Shown: positions 1 to 13,600 of the stretch, in pieces
Position numbering within the stretch: the first letter of the stretch is position 1
How the letters are laid out: each line of letters starts with the position of its first letter
NCBI GenBank assembly: GCA_032158295.1
Contig: CM063259.1
Location: forward strand, 265,501 to 329,500
DNA from: Pycnopodia helianthoides
Lineage: Eukaryota > Echinodermata > Asteroidea > Forcipulatida > Asteriidae
Length of the DNA: 64,000 bases
Direction: 5' to 3'
The notes under the pieces: model-generated
Seen by the model: only the letters and a program-made list of their open reading frames with translations
What the model was told of the DNA's origin: nothing
The model's database searches: none
Translations under genes and position numbers: made by a program

Positions 1-290
1 TAAACTATGTGAGCCTGCAATATTGATATAGTGTGGTGAATGGATCTACACAGTTCACAGTCAACCCTCTTACTATCTTACCATTCAATATCATCCACTG
101 TGGTTTGGAATGATAAACTATGTGAGCCTGCAATATTGATATAGTGTGGTGAATGGATCTACACAGTACACAGTCAACCCTCTTACTATCTTACCATTCA
201 ATATCATCCACTGTGGTTTGGAATGATAAACTATGTGAGCCTGCAATATTGATATAGTGTGGTGAATGGATCTACACAGTACACATTCAA
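1..290. repeat. 113-bp tandem repeat, about 2.6 copies
   Basis: The string TAAACTATGTGAGCCTGC recurs at 1, 114 and 227, a period of 113 bp, with only a few mismatches between copies. The array is cut by the window edge, so the full copy number is unknown. Short open frames across it are by-products of the repeat. Confidence 0.93.
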
Positions 291-1489
291 CCCTGATAGC
301 AGTGATATGTTCCAGAGGGCCCTTGAGACCTTTGAGATTTAATCTTAACATGGATCTCTTCCTGGCTGTTGAAACCGCACCCCTCAATATGAAATAAAAT
401 GATCATACCCTTCCTTTAATAAGTGGTTCAATGCCATCATTTAGTGATGGGAAGGGGAAGGTCTTTATTTGTTTGAAGATAACAGGATGTGAAACATCCA
501 ATCAAAACCCAAGCTGCCTTCTCCGTTCTCTTGACTCGAAGAAAACAAACCTAAAGATTCTGAACCTTTCCATCATTCTGAACCATCACATCCATTGTGC
601 TGCCAGGTTAAACAATACACACATGAAAAACACTGCAAACACTGTTACTCAATAAAATACAGAATCCTTCATCATCGTCAGGTCCATTTAATTGTCAAAC
701 CTTCCGCCTCTTCATGAGCCCAAATTGACGGCTGGACTTTTCCCTGAGAGGATGCATCCTCAAAAGAGCCATTTACCATTCTGCATGCATGTATGATAAT
801 GAATTCAACATACAGTAGACTTGTCTAGACGATACTGAAGATGCACAAAGCTTGTCATATCTGACTTAGCTCCAAATGAAGTACTTTGTCATCCTCTTGA
901 CGTCTGGATGAATGTACTCAGAAGGAAAAGGGGAGGGGGGGGGGGTCGCGACACATTAATTAGTCCTTGCACATGAATGCAAAACCTAATCTCAATTTGA
1001 TCTTGATGTTCTGGGGTTATTTTCATAGGGCTGCTTGATTGTATGCACATTTTTGTGCTTATTGTAGCAGAAATCAAAACCAATTGTTTTACTAAATTCT
1101 GAAAAACTAAAGCATTTCAAGCAAAAAATTTCAAGGGAAGTTTTCCATCATGACCTACAAACAGTGTAACTGATGTGCAAATCTGTGAACATATTTTTAT
1201 CTTTACCAATGTTGTGCCTACCTTTAACTTAGCATTGGGTTACAGCAATGACAGCAAAATGACTGCTGCTAAACATAATCCAGTCTTAAGTTTAGAGGAT
1301 GATGCGAGCCTTTGTATTCAAATAATGTACTTGAGTAATCATAACAGTGGGTCAAGGGGAATGAGCATCATAGGCAGGAAGGTTAGGCATACCAGGGACA
1401 CCAATCACATAGCAAAACAGAGCTGTCTGTTTATCTCAACTGTGGGTACAGAAAGTGTTTGGGAAATTGTTGATGTTGTTTTGTTGATT

Positions 1490-1692
1490 TCAAAGGTTGG
1501 GGGCAGTGTTGGAGCTGGGGGATGGGTGTGCTCAAATTCAACCCTTTTTGGGTGGACCTGTGGCCATTATCAGGCTCCCCCAACTGCAAGCAATTCTCTG
1601 CGTGTGCTGAGAGGGGCTTGGGGTATAGTTGGGGAGGGGGGGAGGTGGCGTGATGGGTGGGGGTGCCGTGAGGGGTGGGGGTGGGGGTACTG
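1490..1692 (+). other. G-rich tract, possible G-quadruplex former
   Basis: Many runs of three to five or more G lie on the + strand, densest at 1620-1690, where GGGG and GGGGG runs are separated by 1-6 bases. This spacing fits the general G-quadruplex pattern. There is no evidence that it acts on any gene. Confidence 0.4.
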
Positions 1693-3529
1693 GCATAGAA
1701 ATTTATCTTTGAGAGAGCTAGGCCATTTTCATTTTGCAAAGGGCATTTCTGTAGTTCCACTTTGGGAACCCCCTCACCTGTTAAACATATGCTTGTATAT
1801 TTCCCTAGCCATAGGCTTTCTCATTATATTCTTTTGAAGGGGCACCAAGGCCAAGACCAGGGCAATAGAGCAGTTGCCATTGTGTAACTCTAGGTCCGAT
1901 GGAGGAGGGCGGGGGGAGAGACTTGTAAAGAAGTACAGTTAAGAATCGGCACATATGGTGGGGATAGGTGCAGTCAAAAGGGGAATAGAATGGGGTTTTG
2001 ATTATAGAAGATAACCTGCAATAGTGCAGAGGCTCTGGAGGTTTAGGTGGGGTTGGGGTGTGAAGTGGGTAAGTCAAATTGTACAAATTCTTTTAGATGG
2101 TAGAGCATAGGATACAATAATAGGCCTACTCCACTAAATAGCATCAGTGTTGAGAGAACAACCATATTAGGTATGTGTCGGTTTTGTCGTTGTTTAAGAC
2201 TGGCTTATGAGAATCTCGGAGAACAGTGATCAAAGAACGAAGTGAATATAGACCCATTGTCCCCTTCTGTAATAAAATAATTCTCAAACAGCGCTGTCTT
2301 ATTACAGTCACCTATGCCTAACTAGGTTCAAATGTCGCTTATTACAGTCACCTATGCCTAACTAGGTTTAAATGTCTGGCATGGACCCAATAATGTTTGG
2401 AGGCATTACTGCAAATAATTTTTAAACTATGTTTATTGGACAATATTGATATGGAATAATTGGGACATAACTGGGCTTGAGGATCAGTGAAATGGGGAAT
2501 GTGTGATTAGCAGGTGCTATCATGTTGATGGCTTGCATCTTATATTGGGGGGGGGGCTTGAGATATCCTGACACCTTAAGACAATCTGTGGATTGCAATG
2601 GTAGGGTAAGGTTGGGCCTACGTCTAGGAATTAGAACAGTAGCCAGATTGTTGTTTTTTTTCTTGTTTTTTTTAAAAATTTAGTTACATATTTATTCATG
2701 TTTTTTTGGTTTTTTTAAAGTAATGTCAGGGTTTTTAGATTTACTTTTTATGGGGGGGGGGGGGGTAGGCAGGGCAGGAGTTGGGCCTCACTCTAGCCAA
2801 AGTGCCTAGATACAGTGCAAAATCCATCAACTCAAGTAATGACCAGGGATTGGCAGGATTTGCCCTGATGCCCTGAACTGTATAAGTAATGTGCATTGAT
2901 AAAGGGCCAATGTAAAATGAAATATTCAGTACTTCTCATGCAAGAATTGTTAGGTCTAATGCCGGCAGATACATGTACATCAACTAAATTCCTCTCTGAA
3001 ATTGGTATAAAGTTTACGGGAAGTACACGCAGCAGTCCATTTGAATGCAAAGGTCAGAAGTTGGCTTTTAACATAACCATCTTGAGGACTGTTATTGTAC
3101 ACAAATAGATTAGGGTTTACCTGGGGTCATTTGGGAGTGTGGGTCCAAGGCATGGTGCTGATAAACAGGAGGGGATTAGTGACTGCAGGGCTGGCCCTAT
3201 CCACCAGCTTAAGTGTTTGCATGGATTGGAGATCGAAGGCTGGATCAGTGACCATTGCCAGTATGCTGAAGGGATCAGTTTGTTTTGTTCACTGCAGTGT
3301 AAGAATTCCTATCTTTATTGGTCATCATACATGTCAATGATGTATGGGTTAGTTTCAGTGGTGTAACTAGGGGAGGGGCACAGGGGGGATTTGAGATTAA
3401 TTAACAAATAATAAATAATAAATAATGATAAACAGTTTTTAAATAGCACTTTATTCACAGGTGTCTCAAAGTGCTTATCACAATTTTAAAGACAGTTATG
3501 CTAAGTTTTTGAATAATGAGACCCATTTA

Positions 3530-3800
3530 TCACCGTGGTTAATGTTAGAGTTTACAAGGTGATGCGTTACCATACCAGGAACACCAGGGCAAGCCCCTTC
3601 TCTTAATGATAAGTGTTAACTGGGTTCCTTTATGTGTATTACACAACACAAAGGACTTACGGCTGTACATTCCATCTAAAGGACTTAGCATTAATGGTTA
3701 AGTGTCTTACTTAAGGACACTGTGTCAAGATGGTGAGCCAAACCCATATACTGCATCACAGAAACACCAGACCACACTTGACCACTCAGCCACAACACAC
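3530..3800 (-). mobile_element. tRNA-derived SINE, family B, minus orientation
   Basis: The segment contains GGTTAAGTGTCTTACTTAAG, which read on the minus strand is the conserved block after the B-box-like region of echinoderm-type SINEs. A second copy lies at 35785-36150 and shares the ACACCAGGGC...CTTCTCTTA(A/G)TGATAAGTGT blocks. Boundaries are approximate. The copy is diverged and presumably inactive. Confidence 0.6.
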
Positions 3801-4705
3801 CACAATAAATAATTACCAAAATAAAATCACATAAAATATTACATTTTACAAGTTTTGTTGTAGTTATTCTGAAAGTAGGGTAATGTACCTCAACATCTAC
3901 CTTATAAGAAATAGTAGACGACCCATAACAATAGCGCTAAAAAAGGAACATACTAGTCAATGCAAAGATTCAGATCTTGTGTGTCAAAATTCAAATGCAA
4001 TCTTCAGTTATAATATGCCAGAGTTGTCCCTTGAGGGAGAATGGTGCACCCCGTGTGCACGCGAACAATTTACCCTCATTTCACCGCTGACTTCTGTTTC
4101 AGAGAAGATTCTGGAAACAATTTTTGGTTCGAAGCTTTATGAAATCAATCCTGGACAATTTCCATTCAACTTCAGTTTATTTTCCACAGTATCAAATATC
4201 AATTAGAATTTTATGGAGAATAACTGATTGAACATTTAGAATGGAGCTAAACTAATGAATGAATCTGGAAATGAGTGATACCGCAGACAGGCCGCTGAGG
4301 AAGCAAAGCTTGTAAATCAACCTCCTTCCCAGGGGTGATGGATGTTGCTGGGCCATTTTCCTCTAGCATTTCTTGGTCACTCAAACAAACCTTAATACTA
4401 TCAACAGAAATATTTGTATATTTGAGAAAAAGTGATACAGGTGTTGTTATGTTATAACAATTGTTTTCAAAGTGACTCAGAAAGAGCCCCAATTCTTTAA
4501 CTGGTTAATAATAACAACAGGCATAAATAAGGCACTTTTAAACATTGTATAAAAACTCCTTATACTTCTACTTCTACTTCCCCTGTTCATTGTGGTATTG
4601 TGCCTTAAGCATTCCTTAGTCCTTTGGAAAGTGCAGCACTGGCAGCCAAATGGTTGAATCATTCACATCAACAATCTGTACCCTCCCAGGTATATATTTA
4701 CTCCT

Positions 4706-4949
4706 GGGCCCAATTTCATGAAGCTGCTTAAGCACAAAGTTTTGCTTAAGCAAAAAATCCTTGCTAAGTAAAATCAGACTACCGGCCAAGACTCCATTCA
4801 ATTGTTATGCTAAGTAAACAACAGCTAAATACCAGTCACAGGCAATGTATATGTCATGAAATTTTGGCCAGTAACATGTGTAAAATAAGCAAGCTATTTT
4901 CGTGCTTTAAGCAAATTTGTTTCTTAAGCAGCTCCATGAAATTGGGCCC
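4706..4949. mobile_element. MITE, GGGCCCAATTTCAT family (full copy)
   Basis: The element starts GGGCCCAATTTCATGAAGC and ends with the inverted form ...CATGAAATTGGGCCC, so it has terminal inverted repeats. The subterminal sequence (TGCTTAAGCA-like) is also inverted. At 244 bp it has no coding capacity, which is typical of a non-autonomous DNA transposon. At least six other copies occur in the window. Confidence 0.8.
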
Positions 4950-4961
4950 TGGATGATGAGA

Positions 4962-5095
4962 AGATATTACAGTTAAGTGTCTCGCCCAAGAACACAAGTG
5001 TCTCAACCGGGATTCAAACCCACACTTTGATGACATGGCCATCAAAGCTTGAGTTTGATGCTCTGGACCTCTCAGCCAAGACGTGCTACTTACTT
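4962..5095 (-). mobile_element. tRNA-derived SINE, family A, minus orientation
   Basis: On the minus strand the copy reads through an A-box-like GGCTGAGAGGTCCAGAGC and a B-box-like GGTTTGAATCC, followed by GACACTTGTGTTCTTGGGC. Close copies lie at 52995-53240 (+) and 58124-58400 (+). The two internal promoter boxes and the spacing indicate a tRNA Ser/Leu-like head. Confidence 0.75.
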
Positions 5096-7479
5096 AGTAC
5101 ATTAAATGTACTTTGCAAACTTGCTTACTATAAATAGAAAAATTTAAACTTCCATAGGTGGGGGAGGGGGGGGTATTTAATTGACATTGTGTGGTATTTT
5201 AGCAGTTAACCAGTACCCAACTTGATCATGCAAGTAAGGACAAAACTGCTTAAATTAAAGCAGTTCTTTAAAACTAGTTTAAGAGGTCAAAATTCGGTGA
5301 CCTCCACCCCCACTGGTCCCCCTACATGCTCCTGAGACTGCCATATTTACCCAGGGTACTTAGGCTTACATGTACCTCAAGGTCCTTAAGGATTTGGTTT
5401 TGTTATCTCAGCTTGACCTACTAAAATACTCCAAATGTAATGAGGCCTGATTCCCTTGTACTGGCAAGTTGTGTTTATTTTGCCAGACCCTTTTTATACA
5501 AGCCTTTGAGAGAACTTGGAGGCCAAATTTGTAATGGTCAGAAAAACATTGGCCTGTGACAAGAAACACAATTAAGTTTACCAGTTTTCTACGCCTTGTT
5601 AGCAGTTTTTCAAATGGTTGTAACTTGTGTTTTGGGTTTGCAGTACAGATGGTCAGCACATACTTTTCAGCTTACAAAGTTGGGAACTACGTTGTTAATT
5701 TTCTTGATAATTACCCATGCTTAACTTGTTAAAACTGATTGGGTTGAAGTTATGGGTTTTGCCAGAGCCTGTCACAATTTTAAATCTGTTTTTACCTTCA
5801 CTTTATCTTTAAATGGTGGCCATCTTGTTGTGGGAAGTGGATCTTCAGTCAACTAATACACATGTAGATCAGAAACAATAGTTTTTTTTCTTGACTGACC
5901 TGGGATGTGTTTTTGGCTACCCTGACCAGAAAAAAAGTTTCTGAAGTAAAATTCCTGGTCCTGTACATTATGCTACATCTGTTGAAAATTAATGTCCTCA
6001 AAATATATTGAATTTGTTTTTATTTTCTGTGTAATGGAACTTAGGTGTTATAGTTTGATTAACATTATTGGATTGTGTGCTTCACCATTAATAATTTTTT
6101 ACAAATATTTAAGTAGACTTTTTTTGTTTGTTTGTAATATTTAGCCATCTTAAAACTAAGCGTAACCAAGCCAACAACTAGGTTACTGTTTGGTCGGAAC
6201 AGGTATGTCACCATCACAACCCAACCTGCAAAAAAAAAACCTTCACCAATGACTGGAACTCAAACATGTTTCTGGACAGGGTTGGCCAAAATGGGCCCTA
6301 TGGGGACTTGTTTAGGGTGGTCCAACCCATGGTCCAACCCAAAATAAATGCAGAAGTTAGACTCCCCAGCAAGGAGGAGTGGCATAGGGCCATGACTGTA
6401 AAAGATTGAATTACACATGCTTGCTTATCTGATTAGGTATTTGTGGGGAAAAGATAAATATGGCATGTATAATTTGGTAGCTGAGTAGCATGGGATCAAG
6501 GTTGATGGGAGTCAAACAAAGGTCAGAGAGGGGTCAGGGAAAACTGGGGTAGGTGTGGTGAGAACCCCTGGCTTGTTTCGGTTACCCTCGAACTGCCTGA
6601 GGGCTGGAAACTAGAGGGTCTTTAAAGAATAGGGTCATGGACCTTCAGTGTACCTTGCCTGGCTCCCTGTGTACTTTCTAAACATTACAACACTATTACA
6701 TGAAGAGGGGCCAGACTGGTTTCAAGTCCAGCCTCATTATGGGCCTCGTAGGTTTATGTGTTTTTAATTTTACTGGTTTAAATACTGAGGATTGGTTTTA
6801 GTAATCAATATACACACTTATGACGGATCAAATTTGAGAGAAAATCCACAAGACCACAGGGCTTGTTGTAGATCCAAGTTTATACTGGACCAGGATTTGT
6901 TTACAAGACCAGACTCAAAATGAGAAGAAAAAAAAACCCAGTTAAACGTATTAACTGTTTTTTTTTGAACAAGCTCTTTTAAGAGAATATCTACCTCATT
7001 GTATTATATGGGTAAATATACTCAATAGAAATGAAAGAATTGTCTGTCAACATTTGAACAAAATTGTTTTAATGAAAGTCAATAAAACATCAGCTTTTAT
7101 CTGAAACTTGCCAATGGATCACAATTTCACAGTGTTGCTTGAATGCCTTTTGGGATAAAACAGCACACTGCCAGTAGCAGACAAACTCCATACTTTATGT
7201 TGTAAACATTTTATGCATAAAGTAGTGATTCTTCCCTTACACAGCATGTACAGAAACTTGGTGTGCACCTCTGTAGCCAAGGAGGAGGATGTTGAAGAGC
7301 ACCATGACAACAAGCACAGATAACTTTTCATGTTATTTTATTTCTTTTTAACATTTAGTTTTTACTCAATATTTCTGGGAATGAAACCAAGGGATCCCTA
7401 AAATGATTTAGAAAAAAGAAAGACAAAATTGAAATGTTAAAACATTGATTTTTCTGAATGGCCTTATCACACAAAATGT

Positions 7480-7545
7480 TAATGGCCTGACAATTTGACC
7501 CGAGCAGAGTTTTTCTCAAAGGCTAAATGACAACACAACACAACA
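7480..7545 (+). repeat. Dispersed repeat, TTAATGGCCTGACA family
   Basis: The block TTAATGGCCTGACAATTTGA followed by CCCGAGCAGAG and AAATGACAACACAACAC is repeated with few changes at 18207-18270, and more loosely at about 60300-60345. The family type is not known to me. Confidence 0.55.
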
Positions 7546-8527
7546 CACCATACAAATAAAAATGGCAGATCAACTGTTGATTAGTTGTTCATGAATATTT
7601 GAAAAATTTGAAAAACTTCAACATTTCAACCTCAATTCATTATTGATATTCTATACCAGGTAAAAAACTAAGTTTTGTTATATTTTTTTCAATTTAGAAT
7701 TCCTGTAAGGAAGGATTTTACTTTCAAGGAAAATGACAGCTGGACAAACCAAACATTTTCAGGGAAAACGTGTTTGGATCGTCCAGTTCCTACTCTGTTG
7801 ACATAGGATTGCTGTTGTTGTTTTTGATTTCCACATGTAGAGCAGCTTCCTCCATCTAGAGATAACTTTGTAAGATTGCCACCTTCCTCAGAATGGAATT
7901 AAAGGATGGGTCCTGGAGTGATAGCAGTTTGTTGGGGGGGGGGTGGGCTGGAGTTCCTGATAAGCTGACATTAAGCTTGTATAGTTGTGTCCCTGAGGTG
8001 ATGATCATATTGTGTCCCTTCAGGTCTAACTTGTTTGTGACTTTGGCTTACTGGTTGATGAGGATTGTTTCCCTTCTTTGTGAGGCGCAATCACTACATC
8101 GGCCTTGCAAGTCAAACTAGGATTTTCATCTTTGAAAAAGGCCCAGTTCTCCAATTTTTATTTTGTATTTTCGGAGGGGGCACGGGGAGCCTTTAAATTT
8201 TTAAGTAAATTGATTAACTAAAAACATACTGGAAAGTATAAAAATATTTTCTTGTTTAATCGACTAGCTGAATGGTTCCCTTCTTTGTAAGATGTAATTA
8301 CAATGTTGGCCTTGCGAATCAAACAATAATTAAGCCAAGATTTTCATCCTCAAAGAGCCAGAAATATTTTCTTCAAAATATTTTCTTTAATAATTCAGGC
8401 TCATACTATAGTCTTGTAAGGGCAAGGTAGATTTCCTCAATTAGAAAGTCTACATTTCTGCTGGAACATTTCAAGAGACACCAGGGCCATGACAAGTGGC
8501 ATAGAGGCAATAGGACGATTCACCAAA

Positions 8528-8821
8528 CAGTGCACCCTCTATAGTTTACACTGGAGAGGCCTTTTTCCCCAAAACTCGACAAAGAAAAATCAAGTTACAA
8601 CTTGGCACAGCTTTTATCACCTTGAAATGGCCTACATAAGTGTGAAAAACAGTCAGTAGCCTTGCCATAAACACAGTGAAATATGGCCAGGAATGAACCT
8701 AAACAACCAGGGTCGTGCGCACTGCGTGACGACTGAAAAATGATCAACCTTTTTCCTACATGTGCATGTATGATACGCTACGAAAACGGCTTCTCCGGGC
8801 CAAACTGTAGAGGGTGCACTG
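8528..8821. mobile_element. MITE with CAGTGCACCCTCTA inverted termini
   Basis: CAGTGCACCCTCTATAGTTT at 8528 is matched by the inverted CAGTGCACCCTCTACAGTTT ending at 8821, one mismatch in 20. The 294-bp interior has no domain. A related one-ended copy starts at about 21112 in an FNDC3 intron. No clear target duplication is visible. Confidence 0.7.
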
Positions 8822-10069
8822 ATTTGTAAATTGCCAGTATTGCCCATGTTGCTTCCATGAAGTAATATAACACAGCCTTCAAGTATACATGAACTACATG
8901 TACTGTACAAAAACAGGGTTGCTCGGTGCTACACATCAAGGGAAAGATTCTGTACAGGTTTTTTTCTTGGTTTTTATGTTTGCTGTTTTGGGTTCTGACA
9001 GTCCTATTTTAAATGGTAAGTGATTGTTTTCTGAGTCATCAGACAAACTCAGGAACATTGGAGGAAGTTCTTGAAACTGTGGGTCAGAGCTTGTTGAGGT
9101 GACTGCATGAGGAAGAACACTTCCTCGTCTTCTACTCTTGTGCAGACTGGTCCAGCCAGGTTCAAGAGTTTATGAAGAGTATTATGTGCTGATTGGCTGA
9201 GTGGTAGGGATGCCTAAAGACAGAGTACAGGATTGAGAATTATCCAATACATGTAATAATTATATTAGGGATATTGAATATTATTTATGCCTGTGGATTT
9301 GTTCACAGGACTCGGGGGAAAAGGGTCTTATTATTATCACAAATGTCTTATTATTGGAAAAAGATTTTGATTTTCTGAAAGCTCACTGAGTATAAAGGTT
9401 CATACCAGTCTCAAGGGACAGCAGCAGAATTGTGAGAATAGCAGCAGTATCGCGAGAGTCACTTGACAAGACAAACATTGAACGACTTGTCCACAGGTCT
9501 ACCCATTGATGTAGCCTACATGTACTTTTCCTTTAAGCTATACATACATGTACACTGTTATACACAATGCAGACTGGTGATAGGAAGTCGTACCGAAATG
9601 TGGTGGGAAATAACATCGGAATCATAAGCTCCGGTGTCAAACTGGGGGCTTCCACTGAGCCAGCACAATGCACCATTATTCTGAGCAAATTGTGGGTAAA
9701 CTTTAATAACCACTGGAATTGTTTCCTGCAGGGAGCAACTATAAAATCATGTGAAAGTTTTTACCTTCCTCTTTGGCCCCTGGTATTGTTTGGTTTGTGG
9801 TTTGTTTGGATGTCTTTGGTTATTAAGTTTTGAAGCGGAAATGCTTGTAAGATTGGCAGTCTTTTATATACTGCTGCAGGATGGTTGGTACGTACATGTA
9901 CCATGGATATTCAATTTTAATTCACATGGGCCTTCTGGTATTCATCTAATAGTTCTGATTTTTAAAAAGAAAATGTCTGCCTGTAACTTATCATGATCTT
10001 GGTTTCTCCATTTGCCTTCATTTCCTCTTTTGAGACACAAACTTACAATCCAGAGTTTATTTGTGTTAA

Positions 10070-10218
10070 CCCACACACCAATACATGTATGTGTTGAGTT
10101 CTGCCTACTCAATGACTACCCACACACCAATATGTGTTGAGTTCTGCCTATCAATGACTACCCACACCAATATGTGTTGAGTTCTGCCTACTCAATGACT
10201 ACCCACACACCAATATGT
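10070..10218. repeat. Minisatellite, about 45-bp unit, 4 copies
   Basis: The phrase CCCACACACCAATATGTGTT followed by GAGTTCTGCCTACTCAATGACTA recurs about four times with small indels. It is intronic in FNDC3. Confidence 0.8.
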
Positions 10219-10608
10219 CTCTCCTGAGTCTTTTAAAACCTTGCATATGTATATTACCAGGCAGGAACCAACCAGACACTCTACTCAATCTACTCAGAGC
10301 TGATGTCCACACCAGACTCAGAGTCTGGCTGGCAGCCAGAGTGATCAATCCTTTATTTTATTAGCAGTGGGTACTGCAATGATTTTATAACAGATTTTAA
10401 CATGTCTGCTGAAGTATAAGCTGCTAGGTCACTGTACGCTGTGGCTAATTAGCGAGCTGATCAATATCCCTGCCATCTCATGCGCAGAGAGAACAAATAC
10501 AATGTAGTTGTTCATTAATTTTCTCCATTTCTTTGTCTTTGATCAATGTATAATCTTTGTTATTTTGACATTAACATATGTTGTACTTTTTCGTTTATTT
10601 CTTTGCAG

Positions 10609-10671
10609 TCATGGAACGGAGAATGAATATGAAGTAACAGATTTAAAACCAGCAACAGATTATCAACTCAG
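10609..10671 (+). CDS. FNDC3: FNDC3 exon: end of FN3 domain 1
   Basis: The acceptor is TTTGCAG and the donor GTAATG. It encodes TENEYEVTDLKPATDYQL, the G-strand and tyrosine-corner part of an FN3 fold. It starts with one base finishing an upstream codon, which proves there is a preceding exon outside what I can identify. Confidence 0.85.
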
Positions 10672-13600
10672 GTAATGTAATTGTTTGGTTCAAGGGTTTT
10701 CAACTTGTTCATGGTCAAACAAAGAGTACTAGGAAGGGGAGGGGGGAGGGGTGGTGTCGGAGGCGGTGTAAGACTTACAGGTGTTTTAATTGATATAGCT
10801 ACAGTACAATCAATGGAGGTAACTTGAAATTGGGGAACATTTTACTAAAAAATCTAGTAGGCACTTAAGTTGATTATTCATACTTGGATTTGTGGGATTA
10901 TGAACGTTATATTTATCCTATCTCCCTTGAGTTATATGCCAGGATCATTCCTCATTCTATGAAAATCCAGTACCATATGGTAGCACCCAAACTATTGGAC
11001 TCTGATAATGCTAAATGTCAACCCAAATGTAGATAATATCCAAATGGCTCTTACAAATGAGATGAACTAATTATTGTACACAATTATTGTTGTGGCTGTA
11101 ATTGTTAATCCATATGTAGGATGCCAATTTGCCCAAGTAGCTATTATGATGAATGAACCGTGTGATTTAGTTTACAGAACCAGTCCACATATAGGTTGGT
11201 TCTAGGCATTGGCTATTATTTATTAAAGGGCAAGTTGTGTCCACACACCCTGGACGCCCACACACCCTGGACGCCCACTCACCCCTCTGGCTAATACTAA
11301 CCCCTCTCACACTGGGCAAATTACCCAGGAACTTACTGGGTTGATTTATTCACACTTGATTTGTTAACCCTGGTAAATGTTTGAGCTACCCCAAGTTGAG
11401 AGTAGGGTCAAGTGAGATAACCCTGGTGTTAGCAGACTGAGTGGTTACATTTTCCCGGGGAAAATGATGTTAGTTTGAAACTGACATTGGGTGGCGAGTG
11501 GGTTGAAGTTCCTCAGGTATTTCCCAGGGTTTTGTATCCTAGGAATTGGCCCTGAGTGTGAAAAGGGGCTTATGTTGTAGGCATATGTGGTGTAAAAAGA
11601 ACATAGCTGGCATGTTTGACGGTTCACACAAACACAATTCAACATTTAGTCATTGGATGGATTAAGGTAAAAAAAACAAATGTGTTTTTGAATCACTGGT
11701 GCAAATCCTTGACGTCATTTACAGTACTTTATGTTCACTTTCTCAGCAGGCATGGAACAGCCCTTAGAGAGATTATGATTAGAAAGTACATTACATTTGA
11801 ATAATTTATACCTTTGGGTTATATGTACATGATGAACAGAGTACAAGATACCTGGATAATGGTCTTCAGTTCCAGCTCAATGAATAAAACCTTTTTGATG
11901 ATTATTGTAATTAACTGATATCTTCATGTCTTCATCTTTTGTCTTACAGTGTGTGTGCAATATTGGACAATGTAAAGGGCGCCCTCTCTCAGCCTGCCAT
12001 ATTTGAGACAAGGGGTTGCCCGCCGGACGCCCCACTCGTACCCCGGCTGACTAATCGCACCAAGAACCTTCTTTATCTGCGGTGGAATTCACCCCTCCCC
12101 AATGGAGCCAGAATCCATAGCTTCCTCCTACAGTGTGACAAGGTAATTTGGACGGGGAATTTGTGCGGGAATTGTGTGTGGTGGGGGTTAAAGAGGGTAG
12201 AGTAGGGTTGGCCAAATGGAAAGGTAGAAAGGGTGGTGTTAACGAAAGGGGAAAGAATGTATTTATTTTATTTAAATGGATGGGAAGAAAGACTTGGGCT
12301 GATAAAAGGAAAATAAGGAGCAAATGTAGGGTAAATGATATGGAAATGTCTGTAGGGAAAAGTAAAAGAGTAACGTAGATGTTTGCCTCAGGATTGGGGG
12401 AAAACATGGGACATCCAAGTGTTTCTCTAAGAAAAATGGTGTCAAACTTCTCAAATATGGCACAGCATTGGTAACACATTTTATAATCGAACAAAAAAAA
12501 TAAATCTCTTATTATTACAAGTACCAATCTCTTTTGACAAGTGTAAACTTGCAAGGAGCGATGCTCTCTTTGTAAAAAGAAAACGCAAAACAAAATAATA
12601 AATGATAAATAAAACAAGATTTGATTCTAGGGGATGCCACATAGGTAACTTCAGAAATCATGAAGTTTGTGAAATCACCTTTAGGAAATCAGTTTTCATG
12701 ACTGAGTTAAATATTGGACTTGTAAGGTGTCAATGGCACGTCAGTATTCCAACCACTCCACCTTAACTACACTCATCGTTACTTCCTTGCCTCCCTGTAC
12801 TGTCGCCTATCACATCCATGTTGAACCCAGACTCCAACATTCCGGCCATTCTTGGAGTCCGGGCTACCAGTGAGCTGTGAAGATCCTATGAGTGCCAGGA
12901 ATTCTTGTGGTTAATGGAAGTGTTATTCAACCCCATTAAAGACCCTTTTCTCTGATCACTTGGCAATGATGAACACCCCATGTGATTTACTACAGAGCAG
13001 GTGTAATTGGCACTCAGTATTGAATTTACATTTCAACATACATGAATAGTGGCCAAATAAATAAACACAAATTCACATTTACCAATTCAAGCCTAGTTTT
13101 TCCATCTGACAATGTGTTTGTTTTCCTTTAGACAAATTTACTCTGATAATAAGAAATTAATTTAAACTTTTCATAAGCACATAAGAAGTGGGGCCTAGCC
13201 AAGATACCATGCTGTTATGGCTCCACACTCTCCACGCAAGCTATACAACCCAAACATTTCCACTTTTTGTTCACTGCCCACTCACATGCCTGCTTTTCAG
13301 TTTTACGTCGAAAATTATTCTAACAGCTGCCCATGAAAACAATAAAAACCAGAGATTCGTAAAATTTAAATTTTTCATTCAATTAATATTAATATATGCA
13401 GAAAAAACGGTAATATCCAATTAAGAATACACAGTGTAATTTTAAATTATCTAAATCATACATAAATATGACATGATTATTGTGTCTTTGGTATTTATCA
13501 GGGGAGTGGCTCTGGAAGTTTTGTTGATGTTTACGAGGGGCCAGAGAAGACATACAGAGTAACCAAATTACAGCCGGAAACATTGTACAGATTCCGTTTA

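Larger units (their letters stand above)
291..10608. other. FNDC3 intron or upstream DNA, no recognised coding exon
   Basis: I find no exon encoding the missing first half of FN3 domain 1, although the first visible FNDC3 exon (10609) begins inside that domain. The stretch holds G-rich tracts (around 1490-1690 and 2751-2766), two tRNA-derived SINEs, two MITEs and short tandem repeats, listed separately. The open frames of 60-220 codons here have no recognisable domain and no convincing splice context. Confidence 0.6.

Noticed and set aside
1175..1837. 220-codon open frame on the + strand
   Set aside because: It crosses a G-rich low-complexity tract, gives Gly/Trp-rich sequence without domains, and has no splice or homology support.
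12051..12617. 188-codon minus-strand frame
   Set aside because: It lies opposite an FNDC3 exon and its intron; the sequence is Phe/Leu/Ser-rich without recognisable domain.
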